Notes: generated by a model not told the origin, from the sequence alone. A stretch of DNA of 64,000 bases from Ricinus communis (GCF_019578655.1 NC_063260.1:3970501-4034500); one strand, 5' to 3'; positions 25,601 through 37,960 are shown, counted from the first letter of the stretch. Translations and numbers: made by a program.

Positions 25601-28600
25601 TACTGAGCCAAAATACACCCCCTCCCTGGAGCATATTTTTGTTGTTTTAATCTTTCTGTGTGTCCATGTTCACATGCTATCACTTCATTTCCTTCAGTCA
25701 ATATCAACTAATTCCAGGAAAATAACTGGATTGCTGTCTTGCCAGCATGTTGATAAAGACTTTGGGACTGGTGTATTGAAGATAAGCCCTGGACATGACC
25801 ATAATGATTACCTTCTTGCTAGAAAGCTGGGTCTCCCAATACTTAATGTGATGAATAAAGATGGGACCCTTAATGAGGTTGCTGGACTGTACTGGTAAGT
25901 GCTCTAAATTAATTCATTAGATTGTTGAAGAATTATTACATTGCAGAAATTATTTTTAAGCTGTCCAACTTGCGGCATCAACTGTTGAAATTTTAGTGGA
26001 CTTGATCGGTTTGAGGCTCGGAAGAAACTATGGTCAGATCTTGAGGAGACAGGTCTTGCAGTGAAAAAGGAGCCACACACTTTACGAGTTCCCAGATCAC
26101 AACGTGGTGGAGAAGTGCGTAAATATTGTTGTTCACATGTGCCCTTTAGCAATATGATTATTTTACTTCTGTGGATGATTGTGTCTTCCACTGTGAATCT
26201 GATGGTTTCTCGCTTGTTTTTAGATTATTGAGCCATTGGTAAGCAAGCAATGGTTTGTAACCATGGAGCCCTTGGCTGAGAAGGCCCTTCGTGCAGTTGA
26301 AAAAGGAGAATTAAACATTCTGCCTGAAAGGTTCGAGAAGGTGTGAGATTAAGAAGGATGCTTCATTATTGTGTTCTGCATTTGACTTGATGGTCTGCAA
26401 GTTGTCTTCTGCTTTGAGTTATATCTTAGTAGCTTCAAGCTTTCGAATATTATCTTGTCAGATTGTTATTGATCATAAAACAATATAACCTGAGCACCTC
26501 CATAATATTACCTTAACTTTTTCTTTGAAACAATATATTGTTTTGCCTCTATTGGTATTCAAATGCTTTTACTTACATCTTTCTTTTTGATAATAACAGA
26601 TTTATAATCACTGGCTATCAAACATCAAGGATTGGTGTATAAGCAGACAACTATGGTGGGGACACCGCATACCTGTTTGGTACATTGATGGAAAGAACTG
26701 TGAAGAAGATTATATAGTTGCTAGAGATGCTGATGAAGCCCTTGCAAAAGCACATGAGAAGTATGGAAAAGATGTAAACATATATCAAGATCCAGATGTT
26801 CTTGACACATGGTTTTCAAGGTTCGTTATTCCATGAATACCAATATTGGCCTCTTGCTTTTATGCTTTAATTATAGACTTAAAAAGTGGAAGAGACTGAG
26901 CAATTACATGTACTCATGCTAATGCCTGCCGCAGCAAATGTTTCATGATGATGGTCAAGACAAGTGCAGACATCTTTTGATTAGATAGGAACTTCTATTA
27001 CATGGCATTTTCTTCTCCACAGAGCTTTGGATAATGTTGCAGCCCAAAATAATGATAACAAATACCAAAAGAGGCACTTTTAATAGGTTATGTTGTGTCA
27101 AAATTCCACTGTATCTATTTGTTATGGGAGCCTTAACTGTAGTTGTATATAGTATATGCTATATATTTTCTCATTAATCTCTAATCATTAAATATATGAT
27201 TGAGAAAAGTCAGGGTCATGTACGAATTTTAGAGCTATGTTTATAGCTGTGGTTGACTATTATTACTATGTTACATAAACAATGAGAATAATACTAAATT
27301 ATAAATCAGTACTTGGAAATGAAGTGAGTTTCTAACTCCTCACTCTTTTATTGTTTTTCTTTTCTCTTCAGTGCACTATGGCCTTTCAGTACACTTGGGT
27401 GGCCGGATGCATCATCAGAGGATTTTAAGAAGTTTTATCCAACAACCATGCTTGAAACTGGGTATGTGCTTCTCTTTATGTCTTCCAAATCATGTGTAAT
27501 AGTTCCAGGTTTGAGATCTAGCTATGGATGATTCGATTGAAAATTATAGCATAATAAGGCTCATTAAGAGAGAACCCTTTGATCTCAAATTAAGTTCTCG
27601 TTAGAGAGAACTCATCAATCTCTTGAGTTTAAGGAACTCGAACTTTTCTCTGAAAATCTGCTTCCCTCCACAGTCCATCTCATAAACTTTATATAATATA
27701 CAAGTCAGTAATCAAACTAAATTCCCACTAATAAATAGATAATTACCTATCATGATTAATAAGCTACCCTAAGTAAATTGTTACTGTAAATAAACAGCTG
27801 CTAGACTGCAGCTATTTTGACTTCTTGAGTTTTAGGAACTAACCTTTCATTGAAGTTCTGTTTGCTACCCATTGCATTTCAGAAACTTTATATAAAGTAC
27901 AATCCAATAACTAAAGACAACTTTCCTCTACTACATGCCGAGACCATTGTCATGGTAAATAAACTACCCTAAATAAATTGTATCCTAAGTAATCTGCTGC
28001 TATACTGCAGCCTATATTCTGCCTCTAGCTTGGAAGAGTTTCGAATGGAGAAGGGGAAGAGAAAGACCAAAAACTTCCTATCACACCTGCAAAGTAAATT
28101 GATAAATATTGGTCCAAAATGCCAGAATGGGGGGACTGAGGCCAACCCGCACTCTAGTGAGGATGCCCTACTGAGTCCATCCTCTACTAAGCCTGCATAT
28201 TATTGTTTTTTCACATGGATATGTTGCTGCTTATTGAATTATTTGATGTGGAAGGGAATTATATTTAAGACATTTGAGGTACTAATACCCTTTAAACAGA
28301 AAGAATAGGGATGAATTTGTAAAACCTGGCTGGTACAGCAAGCTAAACCACAAGTCCAGACATTGTTTGTCCTGATTATATTCTTTACCTTCAAATGGCA
28401 GATATGTTGGGCTTCTTTCTCATATCAAAGTGTAGAAAGTTTGCAACTGACTGTAATGAAGAATGCAACACGGAACAATTATTCCAAGGCTGCCCTCTCT
28501 CTGTCATCTCCTTTCTTTTGGGCCTGTCTTAATCTGTGCTAGGCCTGACATATAAACCAGAACATGATGCCGGCCCTCATTTGCAGTATGGAATTCTTGT

Positions 28601-31600
28601 GCAATTTGTGTACTAGTAAATATGAGAACTTCAGAATATGAGGTGTAGGAGGAACATAAAATGAATTTTAGAAGTTCAGTTCTGCATTATAGGTTGGTCT
28701 CCTCAATTCACCGACAAGGGAGGAGAGTGCATTGTCTATGCCCCAGAGATTTGTCTTAAACTGATTTGCTTATATATAATATAAATTGCATTAACATGTA
28801 ATGCTGTGTTTGGAATTTCTACAATCCAAATGCAGTTCCAGTGCACCTCAATTCCACACACCCATCAAGAGTTTTGGTGTGTAACCTGGATTCTGGTGTT
28901 GCTGACACAGATGACCTCCTTTTCTTTGCAAGATAGAATTTGTAGCGCAGCTAAATTATGAGGTTTTGTGGTTCATGAGCGTGGATTTGGATATCATTAT
29001 TTTCCTGCTTCCACGTTTTCACTTGCTTAATAAATGATTTCTAGCTTTGATTCTTGCTTCTGTGTTTGGACAGGCATGACATTTTGTTCTTTTGGGTGGC
29101 AAGGATGGTCATGATGGGAATTGAATTCACTGGGACTGTTCCATTTTCAAATGTTTATCTTCATGGGCTTATCCGGGACTCACAAGTAAGTAGAGATCGA
29201 GTGTAAATTTATCCTCTCTGTGCTTGGGCTGTCATACGTATGCGTGGACCTTTATGTGCATAGACGATGTGGAGAATGATTCTATGAACTTTTAACTTCT
29301 AAACTGATGCTGAATCGTATGTTATGCTTTCAGGGACGAAAAATGTCTAAAACCCTAGGGAATGTAATAGATCCCCTTGACACAATCAAGGATTTTGGCA
29401 CTGATGCTTTACGATTTACTCTTGCTTTAGGAACTGCTGGGCAGGTCTGTCTTCTCTTTTCCTTTTTTCTCCTTATAATCCTTAAAACTGCTGCCTGAAG
29501 CTACATGGAGTGCCGCCATAAGAAGAGGCTGATGCTGCTAAGCTATCTCCCTTTGCATGTAATTGGTTTCTAGCTTACATAAGATGTTATTTTATTGGTT
29601 AATGTACATTGTCTGTTGTCCAGGACCTTAACTTGTCTACTGAGAGGTTGACTGCCAACAAAGCCTTCACTAATAAACTGTGGAATGCTGGGAAGTTTAT
29701 ATTGCAAAATTTGCCTAGGCAAACTGATAAATCTGCTTGGGAAACTGTGCTGGCTTATGAGGTTTCTTTATCCTTAACATAAGATAGGATTAGAATTTTT
29801 GCACTGTCATTTTCTGTGCTGTATGAGTAAAGAATCCTGTTTGAAGAACTAATTAACTGTTATATTCCAGTTTGACAAAGATGAGTCCTTCCTCAAGCTA
29901 CCTTTGCCAGAATGCTGGGTGGTAAGAAAATAATTTTGGTTCCTCTTCTGTATTCTTGATGCCCCTATCGTTAATCGAATAACCTTTCAATACTTTTCAC
30001 TTTTCAGGTCTCAAAACTTCATTTACTAATTGATATGGTCACCATAAGCTATGACAAGTACTACTTTGGAGATGTTGGAAGAGAAACCTATGATTTCTTC
30101 TGGAGTGATTTTGCTGATTGGTATGTTGTCTTTTATAACACAAACTGTTAGTATTATCTTCCTGCACATGTAAATTTCTTAGTCATGTTAATGATACCTT
30201 TTGTAACTGTTAGAAGAAGTTTATTGCTTAATAAATGGGCAAATTCTGATTTTTTCATCACATATTACGTTCTGGAAACTGAAAGTTAATTTCTGGATGA
30301 CTTTACTCTCTCCTTCCCTTCTTCTTTTCTTCCCTTTTCTGTTGTATTGACTGAATACTTATTTTATTTGTTTGCTAACTCGGTGAATTCTCAATCCCAA
30401 TTAGCAGGTCATGTACATGGATCTTTTCTTTTTTTAAATCCACTTTGTTCTTTTTCGAGCCAAGCTTTATAGGAGTCACAAGGCTAAATGCTTGTAGCAC
30501 TTCAGCCCATTGTTTTAGAATCATACAACTCAAGCCAATTCACCATGAAATCGATATGAATTAAATGGTGAGTCAAAAAAGTACAATCATCTATCTTACG
30601 ATTCGAATCTCACTTTAATAACTATGCTTCAGCCACATTTTTTCCCCTCCCTTTCCACTCGACTCCTACTGATTGGATGCAGTCACCCTTCCCCATTGCA
30701 TCATAGACTATTTGGGCATTACGTAATGTTCTTGGATGACCCTTCGTCAATTTATACCTAACAAGTCATATTCTAGCCCTAACTCTTACTTCAATATGGA
30801 CCTCTTTCTGAAACAATACCGAATGTATTAGGCCTTGTTTTAAACTCTTTTCGTACCTTTATACATATGTTTTCGTTCAAAAAACTATCACATTCATGTA
30901 AAACATTATACATGAAAAGTTATCTTTTAAAAGTTATAATGTAGGCTTAATAGTCAATTTAAATAGTTGTGTTGCTTAATGTCAATTATGATTGGAGAAC
31001 TTTATTTTCTAAATAAATGTATTTTAATTGTTGAGAACTCTGTATATAGTTAGAATTCGTCAATTAGAACTATATAATATAAATAGTATATATAAACTTC
31101 ACTGTTCATTGATGTATGCTTACTAAAAGTTTTCTTTAAAGCTCTAACTCAGTTACATGTGAAATTTGGCATTTTTTTCCCTCTTTTATACATTATGAAC
31201 TGTAATAATAGTGAATAACGGCAACTATAAGGCTATTGTGAATGATAGCAAGTCAGCCATCAGCTTCTTCAGTCCCAAAGCTTGATTTGGCCCTTTTGTT
31301 TATAATTACATTACATATTTAGAACGCATTTTAGCATTTGGGTACAAAAAATGAACCCTTTTTTCTTGCAAAACAGAATTAGGTGGCAGCTGGAGGGTCA
31401 AATACCAATCAATGCCCTCCAGCTGCCAATCGAAATTGCCTTCTGCATTGAGCTTTATGTCTGTCTTCAAAAAAAAAAAAAGCTGTTGCTATGTTATGAT
31501 GTTTTCACTTCTTGACAGGTATATAGAAGCGAGTAAAGCTCGTCTTTACCGTTCTGGAGGCGGTTCAGATGCATCAGTGGCACAGGCGGTTCTATTATAT

Positions 31601-34556
31601 GTTTTTGAAAATGTATTGAAGCTGCTACATCCATTCATGCCATTTGTCACTGAAGAACTCTGGCAGGTAATTTTCTTCCATTATTTCCATACTGTAAGTT
31701 GTATAGGCTGCAGCATAAATCTTTTTGTTAAAGTTTGTTGAGAGCATTGCTTACCGCAAGATGGTGATGTCCATATTTGCTTTCACCCTTCCACCATCCT
31801 GACTTTGCCAGAATTCTTTGAGCATATTTGTATCATAAATTTACTTCTTAGGTAATTGTTACTCGTTCCAAGTTATTTTTCTTTGAAGCTTTTCCTTTAC
31901 TGGCAGCTCTATTAAATTATGGTAATGGATATAGATCCATATTTGACTGACTAATTTCCAAGCAGGCACTCCCACGACGCAAAGAAGCTCTTATAGTATC
32001 CTCTTGGCCCCAGATTTCACTTCCACGGAATGCTAATACAATTAAAAAATTTGAAAATTTCCAAGCATTGGTAAGTTCACAATCCTTCTTTTTTTCTCCC
32101 TCCCTGACAGCTCTGCACAACCTGTCAGATTGTGATTTTTACCCCTTCATAATTTCTAAATGAAGAACTCTTAATGCTTTAATTAGACCAGAGCAATCCG
32201 GAATGCTAGAGCTGAGTACTCTGTTGAGCCAGCTAAACGTATATCTGCATCTATAGTAGCAAGTGAAGAAGTCATCCAGTATATATCTGTAAGTTTGTTC
32301 ATCTTCTCATTTCTTATGAGTGCAGCTCAATACACACGTCTTTTATAAATCGAAATCTGACTTAAATACTGTATTGTAAATATAAACATGCTTGATTGAT
32401 TGGTAATGTGTGGAGAAAGTGAGGAAATCTGGTATCTTAAACGAACATTTCCACTTGAAGCACCAGTAAAGCATGAGCAGACCTAGTCCTTAAAGCGAGA
32501 CTCCTATATACTCTTCGTGGTGCAGCGTCCTCCACTTGGTAGTGCATCGTCCTCTCTGGACTACTGGATGAAAAGCCACAACAGGGAAGCTTTTGAAATA
32601 AATTCCTGTTACCCTCTTCTGTTTGCACCCCCAAACCCCTAACATTCAACCTAGGAATTTTATAAGACAATCTTCTTTCCATTCCTTCCGCTGCCTGCCT
32701 TCTTATAAATGATAACATTATACATATATGTTTTGTGTATTTTAGTTGAATTTCGTTTACTTTTCTAACATAGCCCGTCTCTAAGCTCACATAAACTCAC
32801 CCTCAAGTTTTCTGGCTAAACGAATTGACTTTGGGTTAATTGAAGCCTATTGAAAATCTTAAAAAGAATCTGCTTGGCATGAAAACGTTTCATTATCGTT
32901 ATGATCTCTGAGCAGATCCCTTTTTGCCTCAGTCTCCTTTCTTTCATGTCATCCTGCAGTCCTAGTTTTATGATTTCTTTTACCAAACACTTGTTTAGGT
33001 CCCAACACGTGGGTTGCAGGAAAAATTAGAGTGAACTATGTTAGCGGCATCTTTATTCATTTATTTATTTGTATGCATTAAGCTATTCTCAGTGTTTATT
33101 TTCTAACTAATAAAAAATATTACATAAAATACTACTAAACTGAATGTTACATTTCTTCACTGCTGGTTATATGCTTTGTCGTGTCATGCTTATGCTGCAG
33201 ACAGAGAAGGAAGCCTTAGCTCTTCTATCCAGGCTAGATCTACAAAACGTTTTTTTCACAGATTCTCCTCCAGGTACCCTTATTTCAAAATAATTTATCC
33301 TTTCTCTTTCCTCTTTTATTTTCTCGTCTTTCTTCTTTAAATCTTTGGAATATGTTTGGCTCATGTCGATTGCTGTTTCTCACTTGTTTTGTATTTGTGG
33401 GATGTTGAATTGTTTATTCTTCACTTCAGGGGATGCAAATCAATCAGTACACCTTGTTGCCAGCGAGGGACTAGAGGCATATCTTCCCTTAGCTGATATG
33501 GTTGATATATCTGCTGAAGTTGACCGCCTTTCAAAGCGCCTTTCCAAGATGCAATCAGAGTATGATGGGCTTGTAGCTCGCCTCAAGTCTCCAAAAGTAT
33601 GTACATACATTTCATATTGTTGTGGGTTTAAGCATTCTTCATGCCCATATTGCCAACTGCCCGTATTAGCAAATTATGAGAAAAAAATGCATGAAAAAGA
33701 AAGAAGTTATGGCATGTGCTTTACATGAGTTTTGAATTTCATGACACTAGTATACCAGTTGGGCTGTTAAAAACTGCTAATGCATCTATAATGTGAAAAC
33801 AGATTTAGCAAAGAAAGAAACAAAACAGAGCTTCATCAGAAACTTTAACTCATAATTCGAGGGAAATATTAAATATTATTCGATGAAAAATGATTTCTAA
33901 AAGGTTTATATTTATAGGCTTAGCTGTTTCCACAGAATCCAAGTCCTAAACTAATTAGGACTAATAAAAATCCTAAGAAAAAAAGAAAAGAAAATAAAAC
34001 AGCTTACTAATCTGAAACTGATTAGAAATGAAAAGCTAAAACAAATAGGAATATTTCTATATAGGAATTAAGAAAATTCAAAATCTAGGAATCCGAGGCT
34101 GATTTGATTACAAGGCCACTGCACGTGTAGGCATCATAGATTCTAGAGGGTTTATCTTTATTTGCCTGTTGAAAATCTGTTGCTGTTTAATTCAACATTT
34201 TCAGGACGTGTACATTGTTGAGTAGATATGCACAGCTTTATCATTGGAGTCATTGAAGGCTGTGAAGCTGCATATCTAATTCAAAACCCAATAGACAGTA
34301 TTGCTGTTCCCCTGCACACGCATACACCAGATTGCTGAGACTTGTTTATATTTCATGGTCAAGCATTACATTGTCAAAAATCTCTGATGTACACTTGCAC
34401 AATGTTTTTTCAAATCTATCTTTGCAGTTTGTAGAGAGAGCTCCCGAGGATGTTGTTCGCGGGGTTCGAGAGAAAGCGATAGAAGCAGAAGAGAAGATAA
34501 ACCTTACCAAGAACCGTTTAGCTCTCCTCAAGTCCTCAGTTTTGGTATCTCAATAG
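13654..34556 (+). CDS. Valine--tRNA ligase, organellar type (27 exons)
   Basis: The enzyme charges tRNA-Val and proofreads mischarged threonine. The closest known type is the Arabidopsis chloroplast/mitochondrial EMB2247 protein. Exons: 13654-13801, 14170-14254, 16559-16685, 17346-17429, 17708-17802, 20003-20094, 20425-20478, 20873-20925, 21017-21084, 21722-21797, 23746-23829, 25746-25894, 25997-26114, 26224-26340, 26600-26820, 27372-27461, 29074-29185, 29334-29444, 29624-29761, 29871-29921, 30008-30120, 31519-31666, 31966-32070, 32187-32288, 33201-33273, 33430-33596, 34428-34556. The total is 2910 nt, 969 residues, one frame, all GT-AG. The first ~45 residues are Ser/Arg/Phe-rich, like a transit peptide. 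HIGH is HMGH (110-113). The editing domain carries TTRPET (277-282) and GHDHND (338-343). The KMSKS loop is KMSKT (594-598). A coiled-coil arm lies at about 890-969. Organelle targeting is inferred. Confidence 0.95.
14666..14997 (+). mobile_element. TRIM retrotransposon in synthetase intron 2
   Basis: Two near-identical terminal repeats, 14666-14791 (126 bp) and 14873-14997 (125 bp), both begin TGTTAGAAG and end TTTGTCA. A tRNA-Met primer site TGGTATCAGAGCC starts at 14792, and a purine tract gagggaggg abuts the second repeat. Only 81 bp lie between the repeats, so no protein is encoded. The 5 bp target duplication GCCAT at 14661-14665 and 14998-15002 is perfect. This is the full structure of a terminal-repeat retrotransposon in miniature. 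There is no 5S rRNA-like stretch, so it is not of the Cassandra type. Confidence 0.9.
15866..16128. repeat. 131 bp tandem duplication in intron 2
   Basis: Two adjacent copies share ctttattcttgtggacttat and gcttgaaggcatgta. The same string, tgtttRacc, starts at 15908 and 16039, giving a period of 131 bp. Identity is high in the right half and weaker at the left edge. Confidence 0.7.
18029..18946. mobile_element. Unclassified TIR element in intron 5
   Basis: The block starts CACTATGTATGG and ends CCATGCATAGTC. Read inward, these give imperfect ~12 bp TIRs, followed by purine-rich ggagggga tracts on one side and their pyrimidine complement on the other. It is 918 bp with no transposase. Flanks are taa and tag, so the target duplication is unproven. 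The CACTA-like start is suggestive only. Confidence 0.45.
20228..20282. repeat. (CT)n(CA)n compound microsatellite in intron 6
   Basis: A run of CT/TCTC repeats is followed directly by CACACACACACACACACACAC. Confidence 0.85.
24758..24942 (+). mobile_element. Candidate solo LTR in intron 11
   Basis: The block starts TGTTGG and ends CCAACA, the TG...CA inverted ends of an LTR, and is 185 bp long. Flanks are aagag and aagat, a 4-of-5 match for a target duplication. There is no coding content and no second repeat, so a solo LTR or degenerate TRIM is the best reading. Confidence 0.5.
27622..28016. repeat. ~202 bp imperfect tandem duplication in intron 16
   Basis: Copy 1 starts cttgagttt at 27622 and copy 2 starts the same at 27824. 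Both contain aaactttatata, taccctaa and a ctgcagc-type end. Divergence of roughly 25% shows the duplication is old. Confidence 0.6.
31384..31428. repeat. Perfect 14 bp inverted repeat (hairpin) in intron 21
   Basis: Arms tggcagctggaggg (31384-31397) and ccctccagctgcca (31415-31428) flank a 17 nt loop. The site lies 91 bp upstream of exon 22. It is not followed by a T-run and no function is evident. Confidence 0.7.
33780..34300 (-). mobile_element. Possible LTR-like insertion in intron 26
   Basis: On the - strand the block holds a strong TATA-like motif CCTATAAATATA near 33910, followed by a leader-like pyrimidine-rich stretch, as in plant LTRs. No TG...CA borders or target duplication could be fixed, so this is a tentative call. 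Confidence 0.25.
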
Positions 34557-35169
34557 TCTTCTTAGTACTGGGTTGCATTTTGTTCCCAAAAACTCCAGAT
34601 ATATTAATTCCATGGAGTGTATCTCATGATTGATCCAGATCCCTTCTGATGTGAAGCCGTCTTAGATCCACATTCTTATGTATTATTAATGAACTAATGG
34701 AAGGCAATCATTCATAATTGGTGGGCTAAAGGCAGGAGAGACGCAGTCCCAATATTAGGAGTTTTGCAGGAATGGGCACTCTGCCTCGCTTAACAGAAAG
34801 GCTAGTAAGAACTACATAAATTTCATGCGAGTAGGTGCTATACTAACCACAGATTCTTCATGTCAGCTCAGTAATGGAGGCCATGGCCATATAAATACAG
34901 TGTTATTTTGCTCAGCAGCAGATTTTCCTGTCATCATGGTCTGCCTCTACGATGGAACTTTATATATATTTTTCCTTTCCCTGAAGAACATTAACCATAT
35001 TTTTGTATTCTATCTTCTTAGAGCTCTTCTTCTTGACCAGTTATGTTTCCCATGGATAAAAAGAAAATGAATGGAGTGGCTGAGAGTAATATAATTGATT
35101 TCAATCTAATTTATAAGAAATAAGTTTATTTTGCGATTTTATATGTAATATGTGTAAAATTGAACTTTC
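34557..35169 (+). other. 3' UTR / downstream region of the synthetase gene
   Basis: The sequence after the TAG at 34554-34556 is gene-like in composition up to about 35080, then AT-rich. Candidate AATAAA-like signals (aaataagttt) lie near 35117. No other gene is seen. The left edge of the pararetrovirus copy is somewhere near 35170-35300. Confidence 0.45.
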
Positions 35170-35370
35170 AGAGTAGTCAAGGCAGGGTAAATCCTCAAGT
35201 TAAGACCAACAAAAGGTAATTCAACCATCTATGGTTTTTATACTCTATTGGATCTATGTGGTCAAGCTAGTCCTTTTGAATTATAGAATAACAGATCGTG
35301 CAAACTAAGGGCTCATAGTCAAAGGATCAAGAGAAAAGAAATCGAGACTTAGAAAGTTATAAAAAAAACT

Positions 35371-35433
35371 TTTATTTATTGTTAAGGAGAGAAGGCAATT
35401 TGTCTTTACACTACACGAGACTCTTTTTATAAA
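35371..35433 (-). promoter_or_regulatory. Candidate viral TATA box and poly(A) signal
   Basis: On the - strand a TATA motif (TTTATAAAA, 35424-35433) is followed after about 45 nt by overlapping AATAAA signals (35371-35380). Repeated GATAAG motifs lie just upstream (35455-35515). This matches a pararetroviral intergenic promoter followed by a terminator. Activity is not known. Confidence 0.45.
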
Positions 35434-35543
35434 GGAGTCTTACATAAAGACGTTAAGGATAAGATAAGAAACCTTATCTTCTTATACAAGCATAAAGAAA
35501 ATGAGATAAGATAAAGAATTTTATCCTCTGACACTTTCAATTA

Positions 35544-36425
35544 TTACATGAAATATAGAGGAGAGAGATTGGGTATTGAGTTATCTTTATTGCTTGGATT
35601 GTCGTCGTAAAAAGTTAGATACCATTGACCAGTGTCATTCTCTAATGGTTGGAAATTTTGCATAATGGCGACTTGTTGTTCTGTGGTTAAATTTGGATCA
35701 TCCAGAAGTGATGGTAGCAAAGGTAGAGTGGTCTGTTCAGTAGTGAAGTGTTCAGTCCATTGGTTATCAGGTCCATTGTAAGTGCAGACAAGTGGTATAG
35801 AGACGTTGGTCTTTCCTAAATTATTTCTTAATTGCAGAGTAAGCTTTAATTCCCTTGTTACTAGCGGATGAGCAAGATGTAAGGGCATTTCAATTGTCCT
35901 CCAGTATTGACAGATGCTTTGGGTGGCATATATGTCCACTAAGAGCTTAAAATAAGGCATGTGAAAAATATAGATGGCATGGTATCCTGAAGCTTTGGAG
36001 TTATTATCTGTGAACAGTTTATTTTCATGAATGATTTTGAGGAAATCCTTTTTCCATTGATATGGAGTTTTGAACCAAGTGAGATATTTCCATGGATAAG
36101 TCCCGGCATTTGTATCAATATTGAAGAAGTGTAGAAGGTCTATGACTGAAATTTCTATAGCATGATAACATATTGTGAAAAGACACCATAGTTCACTTTC
36201 GATTTGTGGATGGGTATGAGAAAGATGGTAGATTAAGCACCAAGGATAATCTGGATAAAAGAAATTAGGTTGGATAGAGAGTGAGAAAGTCTGCTGAATG
36301 ATTGCCAGATAATGGAACATCATATTTTCGGCAAAACTGTTGACTTGTTTTGTTGTAAGGTTCGTAGGAAGGTCTAGAGGAGAGGGAGGTTGTTGAGGCT
36401 TTTTTGGCGAGGACATAGAGGCCAT
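35544..36425 (-). CDS. Pararetroviral ORF2, unknown function, still open
   Basis: A 293-residue frame starts with a true ATG at 36423-36425 and runs to the stop without interruption. It follows the RNase H relic in the position of the second ORF of florendoviruses, whose function is not known. The N-terminus is Pro/Ser-rich (PKKPQQPPSPLDLP). The rest is aromatic-rich, with no zinc finger, membrane segment or enzyme motif that I recognise. The same protein is recognisable but broken and truncated in the + copy (46217-46760). It is the only long intact frame of either viral copy. Chance survival cannot be excluded. Confidence 0.6.
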   Translation of the reverse strand: MASMSSPKKPQQPPSPLDLPTNLTTKQVNSFAENMMFHYLAIIQQTFSLSIQPNFFYPDYPWCLIYHLSHTHPQIESELWCLFTICYHAIEISVIDLLHFFNIDTNAGTYPWKYLTWFKTPYQWKKDFLKIIHENKLFTDNNSKASGYHAIYIFHMPYFKLLVDIYATQSICQYWRTIEMPLHLAHPLVTRELKLTLQLRNNLGKTNVSIPLVCTYNGPDNQWTEHFTTEQTTLPLLPSLLDDPNLTTEQQVAIMQNFQPLENDTGQWYLTFYDDNPSNKDNSIPNLSPLYFM

Positions 36426-36449
36426 AAAGATTATCAGAAGTTTGGTTGT

Positions 36450-37665
36450 TAAGGTGAGGAGGACAATAGGTTGGGGTTTTGGTTGTGGCTTTAAGAGTCC
36501 GGATAGAAAATCTGGTATGAGGTTTTTTGTTCTTTTTATATGTTGGACTTCAAAATCATATTTGCTGAACCATAACTTTAACCTTAATAATTATGGTTCT
36601 GGTAAAGTTTTCTGGTTGGATTCAAGAATTTTTGGGAACAAAGAGTTATTCATCGGTACTGAGAAGTGCTAAGTGATCAGAAAGAATTCAAACCTTTTTA
36701 TTCCATATTTCACTGCTAAAATTTCTTTGTACGTTGAATGGTAATACTTTTCTGCTAGAAAAATTGTCATGCTACATGCCCACACAGTTTTTCCTTGTCA
36801 TTAAGATTTTTAAGAAGAATAACTCCCCACACGTGATCTGATGTATCTGTCTATAGGATAAAATATCTTGTAGATGAGATAGTAAGTGGTGGAGGATTCT
36901 GGGCCAATTCTTTCAGTTTCCTGACAACTGCTGTTTGTTTTGTTGCCCAAGGAGAGGGTTCTTTTTTAGCATTTTGGAAAGATGACATGTGTGATTGGAT
37001 AGATGTGGTATAACATCCCTAACATAGTTGAGTATTCCAAGAAATTGCTGGATTTGTTTTATAGAGAGATTCTTGTTTGAAAAATTATCAAGCTCTTTTG
37101 TCAAATGTGGACCATACGTATATTAACCGTTCTTAAAATGCATTCCAGGAAATTCTATTTCTTGCTGGCCAATAATACTCTTCTTTTCTGAAAGCATTAT
37201 TCTGTACTTCTGGATGATAGCAAGAAATTGTTTCAGAAGTTGATGATGATCTTCAGCCGTTTCTAAGAATAAGAGAATATCATCAATATATATTAGGGAA
37301 GAATAGAGGATGGATTTAAAGATTTTTATCATTGCTTTTTGAAATATGGAAGGGGCCATTTTGAGTCTAAAAGGCATGACCGTCCATTGGTATTGGGCGT
37401 TTGGAATATAAAAGGTTGTTTTGTACCTTTCTGAAGGATGGATACCCAACTGCCAAAATCCAGCTTTAAGATCAAATTTTGAATAATATTGGGCTTTCTG
37501 GATGTGGACTTTTAGATTCGAGATGTGAGGAAGAGGGAACTTGTTATCTTGTAGGAAGTGATTCAAAAGCTTGTAATCAATAACAAGTCTCTTTTCTCCT
37601 CTTAGTTTTTCAGATCTTTCTATACATAAAAGGCTTGGCAGACCCATTGTGAGTCGTAAGCTCAA
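36450..37665 (-). pseudogene. Pararetroviral RT / RNase H relic (- copy)
   Basis: The RT frame 37123-37665 carries YSKFDLKAGFWQLGIHP, MPFRLKMAPSIFQ and the catalytic box YIDD in SSLIYIDDILLF (around 37262-37300). The usual FG in the MPFGL motif is FR here. A connection-domain frame follows at 36913-37104. Weak RNase H sequence, readable by comparison with the + copy, runs down to about 36450. Frameshifts separate the parts. Confidence 0.85.
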
Positions 37666-37960
37666 TTAGACCTTATTGTAGAAGGATTAGGCACTCGGAT
37701 TTGGCAAGAGCCATGTCTGTAGGAGACATTCCTAGATGAGTGGCCTTAATAGTATTGACATCATCGTTAAGCTTGAAAGGAAGCTTGATGCAAAACTGAG
37801 GATTTTCCCACAAAGGTAGTGGATGTTGGAAATGTGAATGGGACTCGGGACAAAAGAAGAGGAATCTCTTCTTATATTGCAGAAATGGTGGTTCTGTGTC
37901 TGATATGGCGAACAAATTAGAAGTATATGTATATGAACGGAATTGTCTCTTGAACTTTAT

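Noticed and set aside
30400..31380. Possible insertion in intron 21
   Set aside because: Composition changes slightly, but no terminal repeats, target duplication or coding relic could be shown.
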